From Culturomica massiliensis (GTDB taxonomy: Bacteria; Bacteroidota; Bacteroidia; Bacteroidales; Marinifilaceae), in contig NZ_LT594621.1 of assembly GCF_900091655.1 (NCBI RefSeq), positions 4,002,639-4,066,638 on the forward strand: DNA of 64,000 nucleotides, read 5' to 3'. The notes below the pieces were generated by a model that saw only the letters and a list, made by a program, of their open reading frames with translations, had not been told where the DNA came from and made no database searches. Positions 1 through 9,179 of the stretch are shown one piece after another. Both the position numbers and the translations under genes were made by a program. The first letter of the stretch is position 1. Every line of letters starts with the position of its first letter.

Positions 1-1710
1 ATCTACAGTATAATGGATGGCTGCTTGTTGATAATTGGGAGCCAACGTAAGGCGGATACAACTTTTTTCTTCATCGAAACTTGTTTTGCCGCTCACAGAC
101 ATAATGTGTTTGGCGTAGTTGTAGCCCAAAGCGTCATAACGTTCCATCAGGGCGATTGTCCGTCCGACAAAGTTTTCGTAGTTTTTAAGCTTTGCCGGGG
201 TCCAGCCGATTTCAGCAATGGCAGCCATACGGGGTAACACCATGTATTGTACTTGTGAGAAATTCGGGATATATTCCGTCCATAGATTACCTTGTACGCC
301 GATAATCATATTGCCCTCTTCCGGTGTCAGTCCTTCGGTCGGTTCCAGGCTATATACCTTTTCAACGGGGACATATCCGCCGATTGCAAAAGGTTCGTTT
401 TTGGTATCCAGAGATTGGTAGTAGTCCAGATAAGCATAGGTGTTGGGTGTCATGATGACTTGGTTGCCTTTCTGTGCAGCTTCGATGCCGCCTTTCGTTC
501 CTCTCCAGGACATGATCGTAGCAGTTTGGGATATGCCGCCTTCTAAGATTTCATCCCAACCGATTATTTTTTTCCCTTTTGAATTCAGGTAGTTTTCGAT
601 CCGGTGAATGAAATAGCTTTGTAATTCGTGCTCGTTTTTGAGACCTTCTTTTTTGATTCGTTTTTGACATTTCGGGCACTTTTTCCAAGCCGTTTTCGGG
701 CATTCGTCGCCGCCGACATGAATGTATTCCGAGGGGAATAATGGAATAATCTCATCAAAGACATTTTGGAAAAACTCAAAGGTTTTGTCATTACCGGCAC
801 AGAATACATCGTCGAAAACGCCCCATTCCCCGACTACTTTGTACGGTCCGCCGGTACATCCCAGTTCCGGATAAGAAGCTAAAGCTGCAGATGCATGACC
901 GGGAAGTTCTATTTCCGGGATAACCGTGATATAACGGTCGGCAGCATATTGTACGATTTCTTTTATATCTTCCTGGGTGTAGAAACCACCGTATGCTTGT
1001 CCGTCGTATTTGCCGCTGTTGCGTCCGATGACGGTTTCTTTACGCATACTTCCGATTTTGGTGAGTTCCGGATATTTTTTGATCTCGATTCTCCAGCCTT
1101 GGTCGTCCGTCAGGTGCCAGTGAAAACGATTCATTTTGTGCATGGCCAGCATGTCGATATATGTCTTGATCTCATCCAGAGAAAATAGGTGGCGGCATAC
1201 ATCCAGCATAAGTCCCCGGTAAGCAAAACGGGGCTGATCCTGTATCGTTACATCCGGAATTTCAATGGCCGGTTGTTTTTCACCTTTTTCTATTGAAACC
1301 GGCATCATCTGGCGCAAGCTCTGGAAAGCATAAAATACGGCAGATGAACTACCGGCTTTTATGTCGATCGCTTTACCGGTGACATGCAGTGTATATGCTT
1401 CTTTTGCTAATGTCGTATCGATGTATATGTTGATCGCACCTGTTTTCGTTTCTCCCTGTTCGGTAAGCAACGGACTACCTAAAGAACGGGCAACGAGTTC
1501 ACTGAAAAATTTGCAGGCCGGTCCGAGGTCATCGGCTCCTTTTACGATATTGAGAGGGGTTTTGGAAGTTAAGGTAAAATGTCCTTGTGCCGTTTGTAAA
1601 TTTGTGGGTTGAGGGATAATACCGATTGTTTGCCCGGAGTCGGATTCCTGGCAAGAAATCAGGCCTATACTGTAAAGTACGAATAAGAATAGTAAATTGA
1701 TTGTCTTCAT
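1..1710 (-). CDS. GH20 beta-N-acetylhexosaminidase lipoprotein (3' part cut by window edge)
   Basis: The first 570 codons of the gene are visible and no stop is reached before the window edge. The start at 1710 gives a lipoprotein signal ending in a LISC lipobox (Cys about residue 20), so the enzyme is probably anchored in an outer or periplasmic membrane leaflet. An N-terminal GH20b-like domain is followed by a GH20 barrel with the HVGGDE motif, whose Asp-Glu pair is the substrate-assisted catalytic pair of the family, and by the RGLMLDVCRH and HWHLTDDQGWR strand motifs. GH20 enzymes remove terminal beta-linked GlcNAc or GalNAc from glycans. The visible C-terminus (CIRLTLAPNYQ and on) looks like the start of a chitobiase/beta-hexosaminidase C-terminal domain. 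It stands alone here, about 45 kb from the mannoside locus. The family call is firm; the substrate is not known. Confidence 0.93.
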   Translation of the reverse strand, partial: MKTINLLFLFVLYSIGLISCQESDSGQTIGIIPQPTNLQTAQGHFTLTSKTPLNIVKGADDLGPACKFFSELVARSLGSPLLTEQGETKTGAINIYIDTTLAKEAYTLHVTGKAIDIKAGSSSAVFYAFQSLRQMMPVSIEKGEKQPAIEIPDVTIQDQPRFAYRGLMLDVCRHLFSLDEIKTYIDMLAMHKMNRFHWHLTDDQGWRIEIKKYPELTKIGSMRKETVIGRNSGKYDGQAYGGFYTQEDIKEIVQYAADRYITVIPEIELPGHASAALASYPELGCTGGPYKVVGEWGVFDDVFCAGNDKTFEFFQNVFDEIIPLFPSEYIHVGGDECPKTAWKKCPKCQKRIKKEGLKNEHELQSYFIHRIENYLNSKGKKIIGWDEILEGGISQTATIMSWRGTKGGIEAAQKGNQVIMTPNTYAYLDYYQSLDTKNEPFAIGGYVPVEKVYSLEPTEGLTPEEGNMIIGVQGNLWTEYIPNFSQVQYMVLPRMAAIAEIGWTPAKLKNYENFVGRTIALMERYDALGYNYAKHIMSVSGKTSFDEEKSCIRLTLAPNYQQAAIHYTVD

Positions 1711-1910
1711 ATGTCTATTGTTTTTACTGTTTTTAGGATTGCAAGATATAATAAAACTGAATATTGTGCAAATATTTTAAAAATGAAGAAATAATAACAA
1801 GAAAATTGAGAAAGTAAATTCGATATTTTGTGGGAAAAGATATTGTCAAAATATTCGCTTTTTGCATAAAAAGGTTTAAATTGCACGCCCTAAATTAGAA
1901 ATCTGATTTT

Positions 1911-3323
1911 ATGAACGGTGTGTTGAAAAAAATTTTATGTCTCGTGCCTGTGTTATTACTTTTGACGGCAGGGGGACTTTATGCTCAACAAGGGAGCGGT
2001 ATACAAAGTGCTGTCAATATCGAAAGTCACATGTCTGTCATGTCTGTATTGAGGGGTTTGTTGGGAATAGCAACATTAGTCGGTATTGCCTGGTTGTTTA
2101 GTAATAACCGGAAGGCTATTTCCTGGAGAGTGGTCGGAATCGGACTCACCATACAGTTGTTGTTGGCAGTCGGAGTGTTGTATGTGCCTTTTGTACAGGC
2201 GTTTTTTGAATTTTTTGGGAAAATATTCGTGACAATTCTTGATTTCACAAGGGCGGGCAGTGTTTTCCTTCTGGGAGATTTGATGGATACGACCAAGGCC
2301 GGTTATATTTTTGCTTTTCAGGTGCTTCCTACAATTATATTTTTCTCGGCATTGACTTCTCTGTTGTTTTATTTGGGAATCATTCAAAAGGTCGTATACG
2401 CTTTGGCATGGGTGATGACAAAATTGATGAATATTTCAGGGATGGAATCTTTGTCGGTGGCCGGTAATATTTTTTTAGGGCAAACGGAGGCTCCTTTAAT
2501 GATTAAGGAGTATTTGGATGATATGAGTCCTTCTGAGATTTTCCTGGTGATGACCGGGGGTATGGCGACAATTGCAGGTGGGGTATTGGCTGCATATATC
2601 AGTTTTTTGGGAGGAGAGGATCCTGTGCAGAGGCTGGTATTTGCCAAGCATTTGCTGGCTGCTTCGGTAATGGCAGCTCCCGGTGCGGTTGTATTTGCGA
2701 AATTGCTTGTTCCTCAGACTGAAAAAGTGAATAATGATATTCATGTGTCGAAGAATAAGGTGGGAAAAAATATATTGGATGCTATTTCCAACGGAGCATC
2801 GGAGGGGGTAAAGCTGGCAGTTAATGTGGCCGGTATGTTGTTGGTTTTTGTTGCTTTTATTGCTTTTGCCAATTATTTGTTTGTGAAGTTCGGAAGTATG
2901 ACCGGTTTGAATGAATATATTACACAGATTACGGATGGCCGGAATACGGAATTGAACCTGCAATTTCTTCTGGGATATGCCATATCTCCTCTGATGTGGT
3001 TAATCGGTATTTCTGCTGATGATATGGTTTATGCCGGAAGCTTGTTGGGGCAAAAAGTCATAATGACGGAGTTCATCGGCTATGTGGATTTAGCTAATTT
3101 GAAAGCGGCCGGAGCTTTTGCGGAGGCAAAGTCAATCATCATGTGTACGTATTTCTTATGTGGTTTTGCGAATTTTGCCTCCATTGGTATTCAGATCGGG
3201 GGGATCGGCGGCTTAACCCCCAAGAATAAGCCTTTGTTGGCTAAGTTCGGTATGCGTGCTTTGCTGGCTGGTACATTGGCGTCTTTATTATCTGCGACGG
3301 TGGTGGGAATGATTATCGGATAA
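1911..3323 (+). CDS. CNT-family nucleoside transporter (NupC-like)
   Basis: This 470-residue protein is a concentrative nucleoside transporter, which imports nucleosides with Na+ or H+ across the inner membrane. The N-terminus looks like a signal peptide or first membrane segment ending near GGLYAQ. It is followed by many hydrophobic segments and by the family motifs GQTEAPLMIKEY (about residues 190-201) and NGASEGVKLAVNVAGML (about 298-314), which form the nucleoside- and ion-binding core. The length is slightly above the usual 400-420 because of the N-terminal extension, which is common in Bacteroidota members. Its TAA stop (3321-3323) directly abuts the stop of the convergent gene at 3324, with no spacer and no obvious hairpin between them. 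The specific nucleoside cannot be read from the sequence. Confidence 0.93.
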   Translation: MNGVLKKILCLVPVLLLLTAGGLYAQQGSGIQSAVNIESHMSVMSVLRGLLGIATLVGIAWLFSNNRKAISWRVVGIGLTIQLLLAVGVLYVPFVQAFFEFFGKIFVTILDFTRAGSVFLLGDLMDTTKAGYIFAFQVLPTIIFFSALTSLLFYLGIIQKVVYALAWVMTKLMNISGMESLSVAGNIFLGQTEAPLMIKEYLDDMSPSEIFLVMTGGMATIAGGVLAAYISFLGGEDPVQRLVFAKHLLAASVMAAPGAVVFAKLLVPQTEKVNNDIHVSKNKVGKNILDAISNGASEGVKLAVNVAGMLLVFVAFIAFANYLFVKFGSMTGLNEYITQITDGRNTELNLQFLLGYAISPLMWLIGISADDMVYAGSLLGQKVIMTEFIGYVDLANLKAAGAFAEAKSIIMCTYFLCGFANFASIGIQIGGIGGLTPKNKPLLAKFGMRALLAGTLASLLSATVVGMIIG

Positions 3324-4262
3324 TCAGGGATGAACAGTTTGCAGACAGGGCAAGAGATTTTTCCAGGTTGCATCGGTAAGGGTCAGTTGTCCGAAAAGAT
3401 CTGCCAATAGTGCAGGCGTATAGCGGTCGAAGTCCTCTTTACGGGGGGTGACGAGCAGGCCGGCAAAGTCGACACAACCGGGGCTGAACAAGATTTTTCC
3501 GGCCCCTTCTGCGAAAAATTGCCAGGGCCTTAGTTCCCGCCGGGGAAAAATAGCGACCGTCCATATTCCTTCACTGTACCACGTCAGTAGGTTAATCATC
3601 GGTTCCGGACAGGAAGGAATAGAATTTTCCAATATCTCTGAAATATGAGTAAATAAGGAAGAAAGCAGATCACAATCCCCGGAACTGCACAGAATATTTT
3701 TCCGTAAATAGTTGTTGAGCGTACTTATCGTATATGCGTGTCCCTGTTGTACGATCTCCCCGTGTTGAATGTCTTTTTCTAAAGGCATGACATGGCGTTG
3801 AGCCATTTGAAAGTGGAAATGGTCCGGGGCGGAGGCTCCGCTGCGGGGACCGTTATAGAAGATCGTATAAGCGGGAAAGTCTTTGGCTAATGCCAGCATG
3901 TCCGTAAACCGTCCTTTTATGAGCTGAGGGGAGTGTGTCGTGGCCGGAACTGTGAAATGCTTTTGAAAAATCGGATAGGGATTGACGAAGATATTGTAGT
4001 CTTGTCCGTATGGAATACCTTTTTGTCCGGCCGGTAAATTTTCAGAGCATAGGAAACATTTTCGGGATTGCAATACCCGGGGGGTAATATTGGCTGCTGT
4101 CGAACGAATCCGGTCCGGATTGTATTGCAGTTCGAATGTGTATGTTCCAATGGGAATCGTTTTATAGGCTGCTTTTTTTAAATTCGCATAATTAATTTTT
4201 GCCAGTTCGAATTCCTGAAGCTGGGCTTCTGCTAACTTTTCCGTTTCTGTAAAAATATTCAT
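3324..4262 (-). CDS. DUF4922 / HIT-like nucleotidyltransferase family protein
   Basis: A 312-residue cytoplasmic protein. The stretch DHFHFQMAQRH (about residues 147-157) contains an HxHxQ motif like the catalytic histidine motif of HIT-superfamily nucleotidyl transferases and phosphorylases (GalT, Ap4A phosphorylase, GDP-L-galactose phosphorylase). Two Cys (SRKCFLCSEN, about residues 70-76) could be a metal knuckle. The architecture matches the Bacteroidota DUF4922 family, whose substrate I do not know. It is transcribed divergently from the sensor kinase, and a TATCTTTG box on the minus strand (4313-4320) lies about 50 nt upstream. It ends exactly against the CNT transporter. The fold-level call is good; the reaction is inferred. 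Confidence 0.8.
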   Translation of the reverse strand: MNIFTETEKLAEAQLQEFELAKINYANLKKAAYKTIPIGTYTFELQYNPDRIRSTAANITPRVLQSRKCFLCSENLPAGQKGIPYGQDYNIFVNPYPIFQKHFTVPATTHSPQLIKGRFTDMLALAKDFPAYTIFYNGPRSGASAPDHFHFQMAQRHVMPLEKDIQHGEIVQQGHAYTISTLNNYLRKNILCSSGDCDLLSSLFTHISEILENSIPSCPEPMINLLTWYSEGIWTVAIFPRRELRPWQFFAEGAGKILFSPGCVDFAGLLVTPRKEDFDRYTPALLADLFGQLTLTDATWKNLLPCLQTVHP

Positions 4263-4312
4263 GGGTATTAACTGTTTTTATCACAAATTGTCTGAATAAG
4301 GAAAATTTTAAT

Positions 4313-4320
4313 CAAAGATA
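4313..4320 (-). promoter_or_regulatory. Candidate -7 box (TATCTTTG) for the DUF4922 gene
   Basis: On the minus strand this reads TATCTTTG, an exact match to the Bacteroidota TAnnTTTG -7 consensus, about 50 nt upstream of the start at 4262. It is a near mirror image of the plus-strand box at 4345-4352. No clear -33 TTTG element is visible. Confidence 0.6.
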
Positions 4321-4344
4321 TATAAAATACGAATTTAAATTAAA

Positions 4345-4352
4345 TATCTTTG
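4345..4352 (+). promoter_or_regulatory. Candidate -7 box (TATCTTTG) for the sensor kinase
   Basis: Exact TAnnTTTG match, 27 nt before the ATG at 4380. The box overlaps a TTG at 4350 that would give an in-frame 10-residue extension of the kinase. That makes the TTG an unlikely start and supports the ATG at 4380. Confidence 0.62.
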
Positions 4353-4379
4353 TTTCGTGCATTCGAAAAAGAAACGGGA

Positions 4380-6287
4380 ATGATTTTACGTTTAGGTACA
4401 GGTGTTTTTATATTGTGTGTGATTATTTTCCGCACCTTCTCTTGTTGGGCTGTTGCAAATGAAAGGCCTATCCTGATCATTAGTTCGTATAATCCGGAAG
4501 CTTATCAGACTGCTCAAAATATTTCCGAATTTATAGAAGAGTACAAATCATTGGGAGGGATGCAGCCGGTGATTATCGAGAATATGAATTGTAAGAGCTT
4601 TTCGGAAGCACCGATGTGGAAATCCCATATGCATGAGATTTTGGTAAAGTATTCGGAGAAAAACAGACCTTCGTTGATTATTTTATTGGGACAGGAGGCA
4701 TGGGCTTCTTATATTTCCCAGGATAATATCATGCCGGAGGTTCCCTTGTTGTGCGGAATGGTAAGTCGGAATGCGATTATATTGCCGGACGATAAAGTGG
4801 TGTTGTCGGATTGGGAGCCGGAGAGTATGGATGTTTTGCAAGAGCGTAATTTTAAGGTCGGTGGCTTTCTGTATGAATATGATGTCGAGAAAAATATAGA
4901 ATTGATACAGCGGCTTTATCCGGATGTCCGGCATATTGCATTTATTTCGGACAATAGTTACGGTGGGGTTAGTTTATTGGCTCATGTAAAGAAGGAAATG
5001 AGGCATTTCCCCGAGCTTGGCCTGATATGTCTGGATGGACGGAAGCATACGATTTACACGATCGTGGACGAGATTGCGGCATTGCCTGAAAAAACGGTGA
5101 TATTGATGGGAACCTGGCGGGTGGATAAAAACGAAGGGTATTTTATGAAAAATGCGACTTATACGATGATGTCCGCCAATCCTAAAATACCGGTGTTTTC
5201 GATGACTTCAATCGGCTTGGGTTATTGGGCTTTGGGCGGTTACATTCCGGAATACCGGAATGTAGGAAGAGATTTGGGTAGGCAGGCTTATGAGACTATT
5301 CATAGCAACCGGGAGTATAAAAATGTACTTCAATTTATTCCCAATGGATATTCATTCGATTTGCAAAAGGTAAAGGAATTCGGTTTTTCTGAAAAAGATT
5401 TGCCGAAGGATGTTGAATTCTTGAATAAAGATGTTTCTTTCTGGGTTAAATATAAAGTGCAATTGCTTTTTATCGGCTTGACTTTCGGGTTTTTGTTATT
5501 CGGTTTTATCATTACCTTGTATTTCTATTTACGGACAAAGCGGTTGAAAGACGAACTGGAGGATTCGGAAGTTGAATTGGTGGCAGCTAAAGAGAGAGCA
5601 GAGGAATCGGACCGGCTGAAGACGGCTTTTTTAGCCAATATGAGTCATGAGATACGGACTCCTTTGAATGCGATTGTGGGGTTCTCGAATGTTTTGATAT
5701 CGGAGGATTTCTCTTTGGAAGAGCAGAAAAATTTTGTAGAGATCATACAGACCAATTCCGATTTGCTGTTGCGTTTGGTGAACGATATATTGGATATTTC
5801 CCGTTTGGAGACGGGGAAGCTTCAATTGACCTATGAAACCTGTGATCTGATTTTACTTTGTCAGGGGGTGTTGGCCACTACCTCTCCGGCGAAAAAGGCA
5901 GGGGTAAGTTATGTTTTTGAGCCGCCGGTAGAGAGTTTTGAATTGGAAACGGATGTACAGCGTTTGCAGCAGATACTGATCAATCTGATGTCGAATGCCA
6001 ATAAGTTTACGGAAGCGGGCGAAATACGGCTGGAATTGAAAATCGACGAAGCGAAAAAACAGGTTGTATTTGCTATTTCCGATACAGGTTGTGGAATTCC
6101 GGAAGAAAAGCAGGAAGTTGTCTTCGACCGATTCTCGAAGCTGAACGAATATGTACAAGGTACCGGTTTGGGACTGGCCATTTGCCGGATTACAGTAAAT
6201 ATGCTGGGAGGCGAAATATGGGTGGATCGAAGTTATAAGAAAGGAGCCCGTTTTGTCTTTACTCATCCCATGACCCGTTCTCGTTAG
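4380..6287 (+). CDS. Membrane sensor histidine kinase with ABC-type substrate-binding-like sensor domain
   Basis: From the ATG at 4380 this is 635 residues. After a signal or membrane segment (to about residue 24) comes a periplasmic domain of about 330 residues that starts ILIISSYNPEAYQTAQN and resembles the ABC_sub_bind type of ligand-binding fold. One membrane segment follows at about 359-384, then a short coiled linker. The HisKA dimerisation domain has MSHEIRTPLNAIVGFS (phospho-acceptor His about residue 422). The HATPase domain has NLMSNANKFTEAG (N box), DTGCGIPE (G1) and GTGLGLAICR (G2). There is no receiver domain and no response regulator next to it, so it is an orphan kinase. A small molecule is the likely input, but which one is unknown. 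Its 3' end overlaps recX on the other strand by 29 nt. Confidence 0.88.
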   Translation: MILRLGTGVFILCVIIFRTFSCWAVANERPILIISSYNPEAYQTAQNISEFIEEYKSLGGMQPVIIENMNCKSFSEAPMWKSHMHEILVKYSEKNRPSLIILLGQEAWASYISQDNIMPEVPLLCGMVSRNAIILPDDKVVLSDWEPESMDVLQERNFKVGGFLYEYDVEKNIELIQRLYPDVRHIAFISDNSYGGVSLLAHVKKEMRHFPELGLICLDGRKHTIYTIVDEIAALPEKTVILMGTWRVDKNEGYFMKNATYTMMSANPKIPVFSMTSIGLGYWALGGYIPEYRNVGRDLGRQAYETIHSNREYKNVLQFIPNGYSFDLQKVKEFGFSEKDLPKDVEFLNKDVSFWVKYKVQLLFIGLTFGFLLFGFIITLYFYLRTKRLKDELEDSEVELVAAKERAEESDRLKTAFLANMSHEIRTPLNAIVGFSNVLISEDFSLEEQKNFVEIIQTNSDLLLRLVNDILDISRLETGKLQLTYETCDLILLCQGVLATTSPAKKAGVSYVFEPPVESFELETDVQRLQQILINLMSNANKFTEAGEIRLELKIDEAKKQVVFAISDTGCGIPEEKQEVVFDRFSKLNEYVQGTGLGLAICRITVNMLGGEIWVDRSYKKGARFVFTHPMTRSR

Positions 6288-6783
6288 GGGAGATGTATCC
6301 TGTCCGGAATTCCGGATGATGTAAGCAATTCCGGATGGTATCGTAGTCGAATCCCCGGGAAAGAGCAAAACGGATGAGCTTATTTTTATCTTTTAAAGGA
6401 TCTTCATTTTTTAAACTTTTCTTTTTTTGAAGCAGTAAGTTCAGGCAAGCCGTATCGTATTCCTTTTTATCGAGTGTTTCGACCGCTTGCCGGATAATGC
6501 CGGCAGGGATTTGTTTTTGTTTGAGCATCAATATGATTTTTTGTTTGCCCCATTTGTTGAAGCGGAATTTATCCCGGGCGTATGCAAAAGCAAAGCGGTT
6601 TTCATCGATGAATTTATTTTGGATCAGAAAATCCAAAATCCGTGCTGTGTCTTTTTCCGTAATATCCCATTTTTTGAGTTTTTCCCGGATTTCCTGAAGA
6701 CAGTATTCTTTTTTGCTGCATAAACCGGCGACGATGTTGAGGGCATTTTTTGCATCCATGAGCGATGAAGTTAGTAGGTACAT
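6259..6783 (-). CDS. recX: Regulatory protein RecX
   Basis: A 174-residue, mainly helical, basic protein with the three-repeat RecX layout. The first repeat is NALNIVAGLCSKKEYCLQEI, then KKWDITEKDTARILDFLIQ, and the last is LIRFALSRGFDYDTIRNCL. RecX binds RecA filaments and tunes recombination. The start at 6783 overlaps the end of prmC by 13 nt and has an AT-rich upstream context. An internal Met at 6759 is an alternative that would remove the overlap. It follows prmC on the same strand, so the two are probably co-transcribed. The 3' end overlaps the convergent kinase gene by 29 nt. Confidence 0.87.
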   Translation of the reverse strand: MYLLTSSLMDAKNALNIVAGLCSKKEYCLQEIREKLKKWDITEKDTARILDFLIQNKFIDENRFAFAYARDKFRFNKWGKQKIILMLKQKQIPAGIIRQAVETLDKKEYDTACLNLLLQKKKSLKNEDPLKDKNKLIRFALSRGFDYDTIRNCLHHPEFRTGYISPNENGSWDE

Positions 6784-7619
6784 TTTATGAACCGGTCTTT
6801 TCCTAAAAAATCTTTTTTTATTTCAATGCCGGAATATGGATACCGGGCTAATAAATCTACGGTGTCTTGTCCAAGGGCTTCGTTGATCTCGAAAAAGAGC
6901 AGTCCGTTCTTGCGGAGATGGGTTTGGCCGAATTTTGCAATTTGCCGGTAAAAGAGCAAGGGGTCTTTATCCGGGACAAAGAGGGCGGTCGGGGGTTCGA
7001 AATCCACTACCTGACGTTGCATGTACTGCTTTTCACTCATACGTACATAAGGAGGGTTGCTGACGATGATGTCGAATCGGCTGCCGCTTTCGGGCCGGTA
7101 ATCGAAGATATCGGCTTGCCGGAATTGTACTTTCGTGAGATTGATCATGGCATTGTGAGAAGCCGTTGCCAGAGCATCGGCAGAAATGTCTATGCCTGTA
7201 ACCCGGCTGTCAGGCAATAGATGTGCGAGAGTTATTGCAATACAGCCGCTGCCTGTTCCGATGTCCAATATGTGTGATGAAGGTGCAGCCAGGGATTTGA
7301 TCCACAAAACCAGTTCTTCTGTTTCCGGTCGGGGGATAAGGGTTGAGGGATTGACTGTAAATGTCAGACCGGCAAATTCGGTTGTGCCGATGATATATTG
7401 GATCGGTTCGCCCTGTTTTAAGCGGGCTATGATTTCCTGAAATTTCCCGAGAAAGCTTTCCGGTAAATTTTCGTGTTTTTGGATATGGATGTCTATATTT
7501 GTGTAATGAAAGACATCCATGAAAATGAGACGACAGATGCTGCGGATTTCTTCCGGCTCATATGTATCTTTAAGTTCGCCGGATGCGTATTGGGATAAAG
7601 TATAAATACTGATATTCAT
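6771..7619 (-). CDS. prmC: Release factor glutamine N5-methyltransferase PrmC (HemK)
   Basis: A 282-residue SAM-dependent methyltransferase that modifies the GGQ glutamine of peptide chain release factors. The helical N-terminal RF-binding domain covers about residues 1-85. The Rossmann core has the SAM motif LDIGTGSGCIAITLAHL (about 118-134) and the diagnostic NPPYVRMSEKQ motif (about 187-197), whose NPPY holds the target glutamine. Length is normal. On the minus strand a TATTTTTG box (7624-7631) lies only a few bases upstream of the ATG, so the mRNA may have a very short leader or the promoter may lie elsewhere. recX overlaps the 3' end. Confidence 0.95.
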   Translation of the reverse strand: MNISIYTLSQYASGELKDTYEPEEIRSICRLIFMDVFHYTNIDIHIQKHENLPESFLGKFQEIIARLKQGEPIQYIIGTTEFAGLTFTVNPSTLIPRPETEELVLWIKSLAAPSSHILDIGTGSGCIAITLAHLLPDSRVTGIDISADALATASHNAMINLTKVQFRQADIFDYRPESGSRFDIIVSNPPYVRMSEKQYMQRQVVDFEPPTALFVPDKDPLLFYRQIAKFGQTHLRKNGLLFFEINEALGQDTVDLLARYPYSGIEIKKDFLGKDRFIKCTY

Positions 7620-7669
7620 AAAACAAAAATAAGAAATTAATTATAAATAGTCTAGCCTGTTTCGAATAT

Positions 7670-9124
7670 ATGAGTTGGTCTGTCATCGTCATCTACACCT
7701 TAATTGTACTGTATTTACTTACCGTATTGATGGTGGCATTCAATATCGTGTTGGAAAACCGGAATCCGGTAAGGACACTGGCCTGGGTGGCGGTATTGCT
7801 GTTTGTCCCTCTTGTCGGTATGATTTTTTATTTGTATTTCGGTGTCAATTACCGTAAAATCAAGATGTTTTCGATGAAGGGATTGGGGGATATGAAGTGG
7901 TTGCAATATATGAGTGAGGACCAGAAGCAGCGGGTACAGAAAACGGAATTCCTGAAAAAGGAGGATATGAAGGATGTCCGGAAACTGATGACACTATTGC
8001 TTAATAACAGCAAGGCACTGTTGACGCGTTACAATAAAGTGGATATATTGAAAAACGGAGAGGAAACTTTCCCGGCTATTTTCACTGCATTGGGGAGGGC
8101 TAAACGGTTTATTCACCTGGAATATTATATTATCGAAGCGGGAGAACTCGCAACCCGATTGAAAGATATCTTGATTGCAAAAGCAAAAAGCGGAGTTGAG
8201 GTAAGGGTGATTTTTGACGATGTCGGTTGTTGGAGTCTGCCGAAAACTTACATCCGGGAAATGCGGGCTGCCGGAATACAGATTTACCCTTTTCTGCCGG
8301 TACGTTTTCACCGGATTGCCGATAAGGCGAATTATCGTAATCACCGTAAGATTATTGTCATTGACGGAGAAACCGGCTTTGTCGGAGGCTTGAATTTTGC
8401 AGATCGCTATATGAACGGTTTGCCCGGCATCGGGATCTGGCGGGACACGCATCTGCGGGTGAAAGGGGAGGCTGTGACTTCTTTGCAGATTGTTTTTCTG
8501 ATAGACTGGTATTTTGTCCGGCAGGAGTTGTTGTTAAATAAGGAAGATTATATGCCTTATAAAAAAGAAGACGGCAATGTAATTGTACAAACCGTGGCTT
8601 CCGGACCCGATAGTGATTGGGCCTCGATACAACAGGCTTATTTTACGCTGATCAATACGGCAAAGAAATACGTTTTTATTTCTACCCCTTATTTTATGCC
8701 CGGAGAGACAACGCTGAACTGCATTAAAGCTGCGGCGATGGGGGGAATCGATGTCCGCATATTGTTACCGCATAAATCCGATTCGTGGCTGACACAGTGG
8801 TGTTCGCGTTCTTATGTCGAGGAATTACTGGAAGCCGGAGTAAAGGTGTATTGGTATCAGAAAGGCATTAACCATAGCAAGGTTATTGTTGTAGATGGGA
8901 TGATGGCGAGTGTGGGTACTGCCAATATGGATATGCGTAGCTTTGACGAGAATTTTGAAGTGAATTTGATTATATACGACCGGAATGTTGCTAAAAATCT
9001 GGCGGCTTCTTTTGTTGAAGATATGAGAGACAGCGTAGAAGAGAGTATACATAAATGGAAATTCCGTCCGAAGCGGCAGAAAATACGGGAGTCTGTGGCA
9101 CGTTTGTTTGCTCCTTTGCTGTGA
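7670..9124 (+). CDS. cls: Cardiolipin synthase (two-HKD phospholipase D family)
   Basis: This 484-residue inner-membrane enzyme makes cardiolipin by phosphatidyl transfer. Two N-terminal membrane segments (about residues 3-25 and 34-57) precede two phospholipase D domains. Their HKD motifs are NHRKIIVIDG (about 224-233) and NHSKVIVVDG (about 403-412), each followed by the usual G-x-x-N region (GGLNFADRY and GTANMDMRS). Both catalytic His-Lys-Asp sets are intact and length is normal. The next gene begins 55 nt downstream on the same strand. Confidence 0.95.
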   Translation: MSWSVIVIYTLIVLYLLTVLMVAFNIVLENRNPVRTLAWVAVLLFVPLVGMIFYLYFGVNYRKIKMFSMKGLGDMKWLQYMSEDQKQRVQKTEFLKKEDMKDVRKLMTLLLNNSKALLTRYNKVDILKNGEETFPAIFTALGRAKRFIHLEYYIIEAGELATRLKDILIAKAKSGVEVRVIFDDVGCWSLPKTYIREMRAAGIQIYPFLPVRFHRIADKANYRNHRKIIVIDGETGFVGGLNFADRYMNGLPGIGIWRDTHLRVKGEAVTSLQIVFLIDWYFVRQELLLNKEDYMPYKKEDGNVIVQTVASGPDSDWASIQQAYFTLINTAKKYVFISTPYFMPGETTLNCIKAAAMGGIDVRILLPHKSDSWLTQWCSRSYVEELLEAGVKVYWYQKGINHSKVIVVDGMMASVGTANMDMRSFDENFEVNLIIYDRNVAKNLAASFVEDMRDSVEESIHKWKFRPKRQKIRESVARLFAPLL

Positions 9125-9179
9125 TCCGTCCGGGATTTCGGTTGTTTTTTTTGAGAATGGTGTTTTTAATTATATAAAG

